From Ornithoclostridium sp949298505 (lineage in GTDB: Bacteria > Bacillota > Clostridia > Christensenellales > UBA3700), in the NCBI GenBank assembly GCA_949298505.1, contig CASFWW010000049.1, positions 1-28,023 on the forward strand: a DNA stretch of 28,023 nt. Reading direction: 5' to 3'. The notes beneath the pieces are model-generated. The model ran no database searches. It saw only the letters and a list, made by a program, of their open reading frames with translations, and was not told where the DNA came from. Both the position numbers and the translations under genes were made by a program. Numbering within the stretch: position 1 is the stretch's first letter; every line of letters begins with the position of its first letter. Positions 7,071 to 15,696 of the stretch are shown piece after piece.

Positions 7071-8789
7071 ATGTTACTCAGCAAGCTGGTATGCGAAAGG
7101 ACTAAAGAAGCGCCTCAGGACGCGAAGATCAGAAGCCACGTGCTTTTGTCGAGAGCCGGTTTTATCAAGCAGGTTTACGGCGGAATATACACCATGACCA
7201 CGCCCTGTCAGAGGATGAGCAGGAAGATCCAGGCGATCATCCGCGAGGAAATGGACAGAGAGGACGGGCAGGAAGTGCTTTTTCCCGTCGTGATGCCCAG
7301 GGAACTCTGGGAGTCAAGCGGAAGATACACTTCTATCGGCTCGGAAATGGTGCGTTTCAAGGACAGGAACGATCACGACATGCTTCTCGGCATGACGCAC
7401 GAAGAAGCGGCGGTGCATCTTGCAAATCATACCGTATCCAGCTATCAGCAGCTGCCGATGATGATATATCAGATCCAGACAAAATACCGCGACGAAGCGC
7501 GCGCGAGAGGCGGTCTGATCAGAGTCAGGGAATTCACGATGAAAGACGCTTACTCGTTCCACAACGACGCGAAGGAACTTGAGGAGTATTACTACCGCAT
7601 GTTCGACGCATACTACCGCATTTTCAGAAGGATAGGTCTGAAAAATTTCGTTGACGTGAAATCAGATACGGGTATGATGGGCGGCAGTATCGCGCACGAA
7701 TTCATGCTGATAACGGATGCGGGCGAGGACAGCATTGTGTTCTGCAACGACTGCGATTACCGCGCGAATATGGAAGTCGCGACTTCGGTGCTGGACAAGC
7801 ACGACGACGCGCCCGAAGAACTCAGGGAGGTCTACACCGGAGAGGACAAGACGATAGAAGAGGTCTGCAAGAGGCTCAACGTCCCCGAATACAAGACGAT
7901 AAAGGCGGTCGTATATGCGGTCAAAGGCGAGCAGGACGAACTCGTCGTCGCTTTCGTCAGAGGCGATCTCGAAGTCAACGAGGCGAAGCTCAAGAAGGCT
8001 CTCGGGAAGAACGTGGTCGCTTACGACGGCGGCATCAGCGAGGACATCGTATGCGGCAATATCGGCGCGATCGGGCTTTCGGATAAACTCACAGTTGTCT
8101 ACGACAAGTCGATCGAGGGCACGAACGATATGGTATGCGGTGCGAACAAGCCCGAATATCACTATACAGGAGTAAGCCCCGACCGCGATTTCAAGAATGT
8201 TAAGTATTGCGATATATCCAAAGTCAAAGCGGGACAGAAATGCCCGATATGCGGCGGCGATCTCAGGGTCGAGAACGGCATAGAGATAGGCAATATCTTC
8301 CAGCTGGGAACTAAATACACCAAGGCGATGGGGATGACCGTGCACGGCAAGGACGGTCAGGCGTTCAACCCGATAATGGGCTGTTACGGAATAGGCGTCG
8401 GCAGAGCGATAGCTTCTATCGCGGAAGAGTCCAACGACGAAAACGGTCTCATTCTTCCTATGTCCGTCGCTCCGTGGCAGGTGCACGTATGCGCGTTGCG
8501 CTACGACGACGAGAAGATAGCAAAACAGGCTGACGCTATCTATAAAGAGCTTACGGACGCAGGCGTAGAAGTTCTTTTCGACGACAGAAACTGCGGCGCG
8601 GGCGTTAAATTCGCGGACGCCGACCTTATGGGTATGCCGATAAGAATGGTAATTTCGCCCAAGACTCTCGCAGACGGAGAAGTCGAGATCTGCATGCGCG
8701 CGACTAAGAAGGCTGAAAGAGTAGCCGTCAAGGATTGCGTTGCAAAAGTAAGATCCGTTATAGAAGAGGAAATGGCGAAATACAGATAA
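7071..8789 (+). CDS. proS: Proline--tRNA ligase
   Basis: This is a 572-residue, full-length class II aminoacyl-tRNA synthetase that charges tRNA-Pro with proline. Class II motif 2 is seen in YRDEARARGGLIRVREFTMKDAYSF (about residues 139-164), and motif 3 in GCYGIGVGRAIASIAEE (about 443-459). Between them is the editing (INS) domain of bacterial-type ProRS, about residues 235-395, which clears mischarged Ala-tRNA-Pro. The C-terminal anticodon-binding domain begins near WQVHVCALRYDD. It has its own promoter and ends 24 bases before GPH transporter 2, so a housekeeping gene and a transporter gene may share a transcript, an unusual pairing but common in compact genomes. Confidence 0.96.
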   Translation: MLLSKLVCERTKEAPQDAKIRSHVLLSRAGFIKQVYGGIYTMTTPCQRMSRKIQAIIREEMDREDGQEVLFPVVMPRELWESSGRYTSIGSEMVRFKDRNDHDMLLGMTHEEAAVHLANHTVSSYQQLPMMIYQIQTKYRDEARARGGLIRVREFTMKDAYSFHNDAKELEEYYYRMFDAYYRIFRRIGLKNFVDVKSDTGMMGGSIAHEFMLITDAGEDSIVFCNDCDYRANMEVATSVLDKHDDAPEELREVYTGEDKTIEEVCKRLNVPEYKTIKAVVYAVKGEQDELVVAFVRGDLEVNEAKLKKALGKNVVAYDGGISEDIVCGNIGAIGLSDKLTVVYDKSIEGTNDMVCGANKPEYHYTGVSPDRDFKNVKYCDISKVKAGQKCPICGGDLRVENGIEIGNIFQLGTKYTKAMGMTVHGKDGQAFNPIMGCYGIGVGRAIASIAEESNDENGLILPMSVAPWQVHVCALRYDDEKIAKQADAIYKELTDAGVEVLFDDRNCGAGVKFADADLMGMPIRMVISPKTLADGEVEICMRATKKAERVAVKDCVAKVRSVIEEEMAKYR

Positions 8790-8813
8790 ATAAAAGGATA
8801 AGGGGAAATATCT

Positions 8814-10244
8814 ATGGAAGAAGCGCGCAAAGGTAAGATATCTTTGGGGCAGAAAATTGCTTATGGCAGCGGCGATATGTCGGTGAACATATTGTTCGCC
8901 GCCATATCTTTTTATCTGCTCTATTTTTTCGTGAACGTCGGCGGTCTTAAAGCGGGTCTCGCTTCCGTAGTGTTCATAATTGCCAGGGCGTGGGACGCTA
9001 TAACCGACTACCTGATGGGAAGGATTGTCGACAAGACCAAGTTCGGCAAGTGGGGCAAGAGAAGAGTATATATGCTGTTCGGCGCTATACCTTACGGGCT
9101 GAGTTTCATATTGTTGTGGCTTGCGCCGTTCGGCGAAAACGCGCAGATCGCGAAAATGATTTATTACACCCTCGTCTATATGCTGTACAACACGGTCTGG
9201 ACGGTGGTTTATATCCCTTACAACGCGCTGACCGCGAATATGACGGACGATTACGACGAGCGCACATCCATCAGCGGCATAAGGATCGCGATGGCGAACG
9301 TCGGCATGCTTCTCGGCGCGGCGGTTTTCGCGCTTCTTGCAGACGGCACGGAAAGTATTCTTTACGGCGCTTTCGGGTCGCTCAGCAAAGCTTACGCTGT
9401 CGCTTCGGTGATATTCGGCGTGCTGGCTTCGGTGATATTTTTCGTATGCTCTCTCACGGTCAAGGAAAGAGAAGAAACGTCTCAGGAAAACACTCAGGGA
9501 TTTTTTACCACCCTCAAGGAACTTTTCAAACTCAAGGAATTCCGCAACGTGATCGCGACTTATCTGCTCAGCATGGTCGGATTCGACATTATAATGAGCG
9601 TGTTCATGTTCTTCATCAACGATACGATGGGGTTCGGAGGCGGCACGATGAGCATGGTATTTATCGCAACGCCGCTTGTCTGCGCGATCCTTTCGTCCTT
9701 TCTTTGGGTCAAAGCGAGCGAAAAATTCAGCAAGCATAAGGTTTATGCCGTCTCTTGCGTATATATGACGTTTGCGCTGTCGCTTGCGCTTTTCGTTCCG
9801 GAAAACGTAATCTGGAGCACGGTTGTGATGTGCGTGCTCGCCGGTCTCGGAATGTCGGCGATCCAGATCCTGCCTTACGCTCAGCTGCCCGACGTCGTGG
9901 AAGTGGACGAGTACGTAAACGGAGTCAGAAGAGAAGGGGCTTTTTACGGGATAACGCAGTTTATGTACAAGCTGGCTTCGGGCGTAGCCGTTGCCGTGGT
10001 GTCGCTCGTGCTCGAATTGTTCGGATATGTAGAAAGCACGGACAACACGGTGATCGACCAGCCTCACGAAGCGCTTGTCGCGATAAGAGTCGTACTCGCG
10101 GTGGTGCCCAGCGTGATATTCCTGATCTCGGTTATTTTCGCATACCGCGCAAATATGGGAAGGGATCGTTTCGACAAGATAAAAAAAGAACTTGAAGAAC
10201 GCAGAAAAGCCGCAGAGGCGACGGACGCAGGAGAAAACGTCTGA
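8814..10244 (+). CDS. GPH-family sugar:cation symporter 2 (MFS)
   Basis: This is a 476-residue membrane protein with about 12 hydrophobic segments and the GPH signature WDAITDYLMGRIVDKT with KWGKRRVYML (about residues 60-87). The latter is KRRVYM where most relatives have KFRPWI, so this is a distinct subgroup from transporters 1 and 3. A second signature, PDVVEVDEYVNGVRREG, lies near residue 365. GPH carriers import sugars or glycosides with a cation. The ATG follows AAGGGGAAA closely. No hydrolase gene is adjacent, so the substrate cannot be guessed from context. The gene ends 120 bases before a bidirectional terminator. Confidence 0.88.
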   Translation: MEEARKGKISLGQKIAYGSGDMSVNILFAAISFYLLYFFVNVGGLKAGLASVVFIIARAWDAITDYLMGRIVDKTKFGKWGKRRVYMLFGAIPYGLSFILLWLAPFGENAQIAKMIYYTLVYMLYNTVWTVVYIPYNALTANMTDDYDERTSISGIRIAMANVGMLLGAAVFALLADGTESILYGAFGSLSKAYAVASVIFGVLASVIFFVCSLTVKEREETSQENTQGFFTTLKELFKLKEFRNVIATYLLSMVGFDIIMSVFMFFINDTMGFGGGTMSMVFIATPLVCAILSSFLWVKASEKFSKHKVYAVSCVYMTFALSLALFVPENVIWSTVVMCVLAGLGMSAIQILPYAQLPDVVEVDEYVNGVRREGAFYGITQFMYKLASGVAVAVVSLVLELFGYVESTDNTVIDQPHEALVAIRVVLAVVPSVIFLISVIFAYRANMGRDRFDKIKKELEERRKAAEATDAGENV

Positions 10245-10364
10245 AAAGACGCGACGACAAAGCGCATACAGGAGCGTAATAATACGACGCAAAATAATAC
10301 GAACGCGGATTTCAAACGGTGAATTTATACGGTTGCCGTACTTGACGCCTTGACAATAATCATA

Positions 10365-10394
10365 AAAAAGTTCCGTTTTTGCGGAACTTTTTGC
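10365..10394 (+). terminator. Bidirectional terminator between GPH transporter 2 and the YhhN gene
   Basis: AAAAAGTTCCG (10365-10375) pairs with CGGAACTTTTT (10382-10392) around a six-base loop. A-runs and T-runs on both sides let it stop both converging transcripts. Confidence 0.85.
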
Positions 10395-10459
10395 TTTTTA
10401 CGACGTTGGAATTTTATTTGCGACGGCTTGCCGTTGCAAAACGGGATATACCCGTTGAT

Positions 10460-11173
10460 TCATACGGTAATATAATATATCGAAAGCGCGTAGAGAACCT
10501 GCGCTATGCAATATGTGGGCATGATCACGTACGGCGCGACTTTTTCGCTGATCTTAAGGGACGGGCAGTAGTGGAACAGCCCGAGAAAGCAGTCAGAAAA
10601 AGCGAACAGAACCGATGCCGCCAGTACGATCCAGCCGACAGTCGCTCCGCGCGAGTTGAGCAAAAAGCTGACTGCGCCTATTATCACGCCGCCCGCAACG
10701 GCGAAGTATACCACCATCAGATAGCTTTGTATCTTGGGCAGTGTGATCTTTTTTGTGAGAATAAGTGCGAGCATGACGAGCGGCAGTACCGGCAATGCGA
10801 GCAGAAGGAAAGGCGTGCGGCTTATCGGCGCGTAGACAAACAGAAGCGCCATATACATCGCGTGTCCGATGAAGAATATCGCGGTGCCCGTTATGTTGAA
10901 GAATTTATGGTAATCGGGGGCGTCCGGGAAAAATCCGTCCAGACACAGAAGAATGTCGCCTATCGTGCCGAAAATCAGCGCGCACAGTATGAATATGCCG
11001 TACTCCATCGACTGCTGATTGTTGTATATCGCGTATACTGCGCAGAACATAAAGCTGACGCTTGCGAGAAGCTTGGCGATAAATTCTTGTTTTACCGCCT
11101 TTTTTGTGTCGAAATAAGCTTTTGCGACAGAGCTTGCCACGCACAGCGCGCCTATCAGATAAAAGAAAACCAT
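10460..11173 (-). CDS. YhhN/TMEM86-family membrane protein (lysoplasmalogenase-like)
   Basis: This is a 237-residue integral membrane protein with about eight hydrophobic segments. GTIGDILLCL, LFAFSDCFLG and the C-terminal YCIAQVLYALSIYYI are the conserved acidic and tyrosine motifs of the YhhN family, whose animal members hydrolyse lysoplasmalogen vinyl ether bonds. Many anaerobic Clostridia make plasmalogens, which fits a lipid-recycling role. I place the start at the ATG at 11173 rather than a TTG at 11191: a consensus-like promoter puts transcription start on this ATG and no ribosome binding site is visible before either codon. It lies directly downstream of the DUF421 gene. Confidence 0.8.
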   Translation of the reverse strand: MVFFYLIGALCVASSVAKAYFDTKKAVKQEFIAKLLASVSFMFCAVYAIYNNQQSMEYGIFILCALIFGTIGDILLCLDGFFPDAPDYHKFFNITGTAIFFIGHAMYMALLFVYAPISRTPFLLLALPVLPLVMLALILTKKITLPKIQSYLMVVYFAVAGGVIIGAVSFLLNSRGATVGWIVLAASVLFAFSDCFLGLFHYCPSLKISEKVAPYVIMPTYCIAQVLYALSIYYITV

Positions 11174-11179
11174 AATTTT

Positions 11180-11208
11180 ATGATATATCAACGCCGTGCG
11201 GTTGTCAA
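11180..11208 (-). promoter_or_regulatory. Predicted promoter giving a leaderless YhhN mRNA
   Basis: Read on the minus strand, perfect TTGACA (11203-11208) and TATCAT (11180-11185) are 17 bases apart. The usual start point seven bases after the -10 box is 11173, the A of the ATG. The -35 box begins nine bases after the DUF421 stop codon. Confidence 0.55.
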
Positions 11209-11216
11209 TAGCCGGG

Positions 11217-11915
11217 TTATTTTGCTATATCCGAAAATTTCTTCTTGTTTTTCATTCTGACAGAGAGTTCGTCTCTGACAGGATCGTAACAGGCGAGAAG
11301 CACCCTCTTTACATCCTTGCCGCCGAGATTTTCAAAAAGCCATTCCCTGGACTTGTCCGCCCGTTTCAGCGCGTCGTCGAATATCATCCCGTCGATGACG
11401 AAAGGCAGTATCAACCGCGCTCTTTCAGTATCGACCTTGAGATCTCCAGTCGTTGCCGGACGGCAATCCGAGCGGGGAAGTATGCTCAGTTCGCCTCCCG
11501 TTTCGAACACCGCGTAAGCGACGTCGTTTATGTCAAAATAACCTGCGACGCGGCACATCCCGAGGAGCGCGTTGACGTCGAGTTTACTCTTTTTCAGGTT
11601 CACGTAATCTATTTCCCCGTCGCTTATCAGCACTATCGGGGAGCCTTTGAGCAACTTTTTCAGAAACGGGCTTTTTCTTTCTGAAAAATCTATCAGCAAG
11701 CTGAGAGCGAAAAACGCGAGAATGGCTATGGCATAGACGTACCACGGTTTGTCGCCGTCGTCGATCGCCCATTCCGCGGAGATCGAGCCGAGAGATATCC
11801 CCACTACGTAATCGCAGAAAGTCAGCTCTGCGATCTGTTTTTTGCCCAGGATCTTCGCTATGAAAAACAAAGAGACGAAAGCGACCAGGCTGTTCAGCAA
11901 TATTTTATATATCAT
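11217..11915 (-). CDS. DUF421 (YetF/YcaP) family membrane protein
   Basis: This is a 232-residue protein with hydrophobic helices in the first 85 residues, including AKILGKKQIAELTFCDYVVGISLGSISAEWAI, the conserved core of DUF421. The soluble part follows, with LLKGSPIVLISDGEIDYVNLKKSKLDVNALLGMCRVAGYFDINDVAYAVFETGGELSILPR. YetF-type proteins occur widely in Bacillota, some linked to spores and envelope stress, but their biochemical activity is not established. No clear ribosome binding site precedes the ATG; alternative starts are absent, so the N-terminus looks right from family resemblance. The downstream YhhN gene is co-directional but seems to have its own promoter. Confidence 0.82.
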   Translation of the reverse strand: MIYKILLNSLVAFVSLFFIAKILGKKQIAELTFCDYVVGISLGSISAEWAIDDGDKPWYVYAIAILAFFALSLLIDFSERKSPFLKKLLKGSPIVLISDGEIDYVNLKKSKLDVNALLGMCRVAGYFDINDVAYAVFETGGELSILPRSDCRPATTGDLKVDTERARLILPFVIDGMIFDDALKRADKSREWLFENLGGKDVKRVLLACYDPVRDELSVRMKNKKKFSDIAK

Positions 11916-12104
11916 ATTATTATGATTGCCGGCGAAAGCTGAGAGTAAACACAGTTTCGGGGGCTGATCAAAATAACAATATCATGCGAGTGAAAACGGC
12001 GGGAGAAAAGCAAGGTAAAGTCCGCAAAGAGGAAAGCAAGGGTACGTCGGCAGGGAGAGGCGGGAGACAGTCGGAGCAATGAGTCGATTGAGAAAGACAA
12101 AGAA

Positions 12105-12127
12105 AAAGCGCGGATTTTCCGCGCTTT
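12105..12127 (-). terminator. Terminator of the beta-mannosidase operon
   Basis: AAAGCGCGG (12105-12113) pairs with CCGCGCTTT (12119-12127) around five bases. Read on the minus strand the hairpin is followed by TTTTTCTTT. The 12128-12162 side also has a T-run, so it may be bidirectional. Confidence 0.8.
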
Positions 12128-12162
12128 GACTGTTTTTTTTGAAAATTATGCCGGACAGCCGG

Positions 12163-12975
12163 TCACGCTTTTTTAGGAATGATTCCGTAGAGGTGAGATA
12201 CGTTCATGTCTTTGGGGATATTGCTGCCGTGGTTTCCGAGCCCGATAAACATTCTGTGCACGCCGTGATCGGGCGCGAAACCTATCAGCGTATCGTGGTT
12301 TTGCCAACAAGTATTGACTTTTTCACCGAGTTTTACAAAAGACGACGCATAGAGATCGAGCGCGCGTTGCGAGCGTTTGCTGTTGGGGTGGGAGCGGTGC
12401 ATCGCGTCGTCGTAACTCTGATTGTATACGCAGATCAGGTCATACTCGTCCTTTTCTATCAGCTCAAGTGCGCGTTCGACCACTTCTTCGTCGTATTTTT
12501 CCTGAAAATACGCCATGTCTCTGCCTCTGAAGATCTTGTCCATGCTCTGATCTTTTACGCTCACGATACACGGTTTTTTGCCCGTTCTGATAAATGCGTC
12601 GAAGATCGAATCTATCGTCACCACGGGTTTTTCGTATTTTGTTATCCCGTGCTTTTCGGGGAACGCTCCGGTGTACATGCTCGCGAAACAGACAGGCGTT
12701 TTGGGCGGATATACCGTGATGAAACGCTGTCTTACCGGCGCGATCTTCTCGCACGGCACGAACTTGTCGTGGTACTTGTCGTAAATATAATCTGCCACTG
12801 CGTCCGGGTTGTACATCAGGATCCTGTCCGTTTTATCAACGCCGCTCGCGGCGATCAGATTCTCTCTCAATTCCGTGCAAGGCGGCGCCGCGTATTCGGG
12901 AGGGGTCACTCCTGCAAATCCGCACAGCGTTGCCGTCAGGGAAGTAAGAGACCGGGTGAAAAATTCCTTTTCCAT
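12163..12975 (-). CDS. Alkaline-phosphatase-superfamily hydrolase (phosphodiesterase-like)
   Basis: This is a 270-residue soluble protein without a signal peptide. The segment PPKTPVCFASMYTGAFPEKHGI (91-111) aligns with the nucleophile loop of type I phosphodiesterases/nucleotide pyrophosphatases, where Thr93 would be the nucleophile. Candidate metal ligands follow: Asp189/Asp190 and His193 (YDDAMHRSHP), Asp236 and His237 (APDHG), and His249 (GNHG). The usual N-terminal metal-binding Asp motif is not obvious; Asp58 (YNPDA) may replace it. The start lies three bases after the beta-mannosidase stop, and its AGGAG site is inside that gene's end, so the two are coupled. It may remove a phosphate or phosphodiester substituent from the imported glycan, but the substrate is unknown. 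Confidence 0.75.
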   Translation of the reverse strand: MEKEFFTRSLTSLTATLCGFAGVTPPEYAAPPCTELRENLIAASGVDKTDRILMYNPDAVADYIYDKYHDKFVPCEKIAPVRQRFITVYPPKTPVCFASMYTGAFPEKHGITKYEKPVVTIDSIFDAFIRTGKKPCIVSVKDQSMDKIFRGRDMAYFQEKYDEEVVERALELIEKDEYDLICVYNQSYDDAMHRSHPNSKRSQRALDLYASSFVKLGEKVNTCWQNHDTLIGFAPDHGVHRMFIGLGNHGSNIPKDMNVSHLYGIIPKKA

Positions 12976-12978
12976 TTT

Positions 12979-15474
12979 TTACTCCTGAGTTCTGTAAATC
13001 CAGTTTACAAGATTGTAAGGCTCGAAGAAGACCTTGGTTGCGAAGAATTTGTCCTGAATTGAACTCTGTTTGCGCTTTATGTCGTAGAGACTGCGCACTC
13101 TGAGCGCTCCGTCAAGCTTGCTCTTGTCCGTTTCCGTCGTCGGGAAAGTAACGGTCGTTTTTCCGCCGGCGGGCATATCGAAGAAGTTGTCCGAAAATTC
13201 TCCGTCAATGCCTTTCAACATGATCTCTACGCCGCGGGCATAAGCTTTTGCGGCAAGGTCGATCCGGTAAACTCCGTTTTCGAGAGAGGTCGTTGCTTTG
13301 ATCGCAGGATCGTGCAGAGAACATTTTTTCTCTTTTTCCGCTGTATGGTTTCTTGACGAAACGATCTTTCCGTCTTTAGTCTTCATGACGGCAAAAACCG
13401 TCAATTCTTTGCTTCTGCCGTGATCGCGCGGTTTGATCGAGGCAACTTCCTTGATCTCTCCCGCCTTGAGAGAAACGGGGCGCGTCTGTTCGTAAACGGT
13501 CTTGCCGTCGAAAGAGGAGAGACCGTACGTGACGTCGAACTCGCCGTCCTCAAGAGTGTCGTTCAGCGCGAAAACCGTGCGTTTGTCCTTGTCTGAGAGA
13601 ATGACTACCGAGCGCGGAGCATTGAAGCGTTTAGCTTCGTAATGCACGGCTTTGGGATTGCCGTAGTAATCGTAACCCGACCAGCTGGTGACTCCCCAGC
13701 AGTCGTTGAGCTGCCAGTAAAGCGAGCCGTTGCAACGACCTTTCCTGGTGCGCCAGCTTTCCGTCGCGACGCGCGCGCAATATGCCTGGCTGAGCTGAGT
13801 CATATAAACGAGGTCGTCCATATTCTGAGGAGACCAGAAACGGTCTACGATGTAGAACAGCGTGCGTCTGTTGCCGAACGGCGCTTTCTGGTGAGCCTGC
13901 ATCACCGGGTCTTTCATAGAAGCGGGCATTGAACCGCCGTTCATTCTGACGAGGGTGTTCTGATGAGGCAGAGATTGCAGACCGTATTCGCTGCAGAAAC
14001 GCGGATTGCGCTTGGTCAGGTAGTCTGACGGGCGCATACCGTGCCATACCTTCCAGAGGTGGCAGTCTCCGTAATCGTCGCAGTTGTAGTTTTTCATATA
14101 TCCGTTTCCGCTCGGCGAACTCTGATGGTATGGGGTCACATCATCGAATTTTGAAATGATCGCGGGGAGATCCTTATAGAAATAATCGCCCGCCTGCGCG
14201 ATGATATCCTGGCGCACCATCCATGCGCCGCTCATCTGTTCAAGTTCGTTGTTGCCGCACCAGAGCGCAAGTGAAGCGTGGTGACGGATCCTCTTTACGT
14301 TGTCCTCGATCTCAAACGCCACTTCTTCAATGAAGTCTTTGCGGGTATAGGGATAGGGAGAGCATGCGAACATGCAGTCCTGCCAGACGAGTATGCCCAG
14401 TTCGTCGCAAAGATCGTAGAAATCGTCGCTTTCGTAATAGCCGCCGCCCCAGGCGCGGAGCATGTTCATGTTCGCGTTTTTAACCGAAAAGAGAATCTTC
14501 TTCAGATCGGCGCGGGTAGTGCGGGATATAAAGCTGTCCGAAGGCACCCAGTTAGCGCCGCGCGCGAATATGCCCACGCCGTTCAGTACGAAGCGGAAGT
14601 TTTCGCCGTATTCGTCCGCCGAGCGGTCGAGAACGAGAGTCCTGAGACCTATTCTGTACTTTTTCTTCTGCGTGCCGAGTACGACTTCGAGTTCGTACAG
14701 AGGCTGATCGCCGAGGTCTGCCGTCCACCACAGACGGGGATCGTCCACAGTCATCTTTACCGTGCATTTTCCTGCGGCGACGGTCTTTTTGCCGTCGGGC
14801 GCGGTGAGCGTGTATCCCACGATCTCGTCGTTTCCGTCCGAGATCTCGGGAGTGAGTTCCAGGGTGACTTTGCCGTCAGAATGGATCTGCCTTATCTTAG
14901 CACCGTCCAGTCTTGCGCCGTTGTAAGCGCGAAGGTATGCCGGTTTCATGATGCCGCAATGAAGGAGATGCGGCGCCCAGTCCCATCCGAAATGGTAAGC
15001 GGGCTTGCGGATGTGGCAGCTTCCCGCTTCGCCTTCAGTCGTATTGGGCAGAGGCATCGCCTTGTTCCATTGCCGGATGTAATCGAGAGGGGAGAAGAAT
15101 ACGACCCTGACGGTGTTTTCGCCCTCTTTGAGTAAGCCTTTGACGTCGAATACATAGGTGCGGTAAGCGTTCTGCGTCTTGCCCAGCGTTTCTCCGTTCA
15201 GATAAATTTCAGAGAGAGTGTCGAGCATTTCAAAGACAAGTTCGATCTTTTCGCAGGAGAGAGTTTCAGCGTCCGCTTCAAAAGTCCTTTCAAAAGTCCA
15301 GATCTTTTCTCCCACCCACTGTACGCTTTTTTCGTAGCAGGAGAGGAAAGGATCGGGAATCTTTCCTGCGGCGAGAAGGTCAGTAAAGTTGCAACCGGGA
15401 ACGGTCGCGGCGATAATTTCGTTGCTGTCGTTTCTGGAGAGCTTCCACTCTCCGCATAATGAAATGTAGTTCAT
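12979..15474 (-). CDS. GH2 beta-mannosidase
   Basis: This is an 831-residue cytoplasmic glycoside hydrolase of family 2. Jelly-roll domain 1 contains the beta-mannosidase hallmark RKPAYHFGWDWAP (about 156-168); the TIM barrel holds RAWGGGYYESDDFYDLCDELGILVWQD, the acid/base in WCGNNE (Glu410) and the nucleophile in RFCSEYG (Glu496), with HLWKVWHG between them. These features point to mannosidase rather than beta-galactosidase or glucuronidase. It should release mannose from the non-reducing end of beta-mannosides such as mannan oligosaccharides or N-glycan cores. ATG at 15474 is preferred to GTG at 15480 because GAGGTG lies just before it. It is the first gene of an operon with the phosphatase-like gene and is divergent from a GPH transporter. 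Confidence 0.92.
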   Translation of the reverse strand: MNYISLCGEWKLSRNDSNEIIAATVPGCNFTDLLAAGKIPDPFLSCYEKSVQWVGEKIWTFERTFEADAETLSCEKIELVFEMLDTLSEIYLNGETLGKTQNAYRTYVFDVKGLLKEGENTVRVVFFSPLDYIRQWNKAMPLPNTTEGEAGSCHIRKPAYHFGWDWAPHLLHCGIMKPAYLRAYNGARLDGAKIRQIHSDGKVTLELTPEISDGNDEIVGYTLTAPDGKKTVAAGKCTVKMTVDDPRLWWTADLGDQPLYELEVVLGTQKKKYRIGLRTLVLDRSADEYGENFRFVLNGVGIFARGANWVPSDSFISRTTRADLKKILFSVKNANMNMLRAWGGGYYESDDFYDLCDELGILVWQDCMFACSPYPYTRKDFIEEVAFEIEDNVKRIRHHASLALWCGNNELEQMSGAWMVRQDIIAQAGDYFYKDLPAIISKFDDVTPYHQSSPSGNGYMKNYNCDDYGDCHLWKVWHGMRPSDYLTKRNPRFCSEYGLQSLPHQNTLVRMNGGSMPASMKDPVMQAHQKAPFGNRRTLFYIVDRFWSPQNMDDLVYMTQLSQAYCARVATESWRTRKGRCNGSLYWQLNDCWGVTSWSGYDYYGNPKAVHYEAKRFNAPRSVVILSDKDKRTVFALNDTLEDGEFDVTYGLSSFDGKTVYEQTRPVSLKAGEIKEVASIKPRDHGRSKELTVFAVMKTKDGKIVSSRNHTAEKEKKCSLHDPAIKATTSLENGVYRIDLAAKAYARGVEIMLKGIDGEFSDNFFDMPAGGKTTVTFPTTETDKSKLDGALRVRSLYDIKRKQSSIQDKFFATKVFFEPYNLVNWIYRTQE

Positions 15475-15492
15475 AAGCACCTCACGTTTAAT

Positions 15493-15521
15493 ATTTTAAA
15501 TTATATACGGGAATTAGTCAA
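15493..15521 (-). promoter_or_regulatory. Predicted promoter of the beta-mannosidase operon
   Basis: Read on the minus strand, TTGACT (15516-15521) and TAAAAT (15493-15498) are separated by 17 bases. A TATAAT also occurs inside the spacer, with a weaker -35. Confidence 0.6.
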
Positions 15522-15565
15522 ACAATAATATAGAATTATGCAGAAAGCGGATGAAACAGGGACGA

Positions 15566-15645
15566 AACGGTCTTTTGAGCGCACCGTTCCGGACAACTTA
15601 GCCGCTTCAGTACCGGTGAGACGGTATAATTTCTTGAAACCGGGC
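15566..15645. promoter_or_regulatory. Divergent control region with two inverted repeats and a -10 box
   Basis: AACGGT (15566-15571) is inverted at ACCGTT (15583-15588), and CCGGT (15613-15617) is inverted at ACCGG (15639-15643). The second pair brackets a perfect TATAAT (15625-15630) that reads toward GPH transporter 3. No good -35 box stands 16-18 bases upstream, which suggests dependence on an activator or derepression of a blocked site. Regulator identity is unknown; none is encoded nearby. Confidence 0.4.
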
Positions 15646-15696
15646 TAAACTTATCCGTGAAACGTCGGGGTTACATAGCGGATTTACGGAGTGAAT

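Noticed and set aside
7662..10292. An 876-codon minus-strand open frame antisense to proS and GPH transporter 2
   Set aside because: It overlies two clearly recognisable genes, has low-complexity His/Arg/Tyr-rich content with no family motif, and no ribosome binding site. It reflects codon bias of the real genes.
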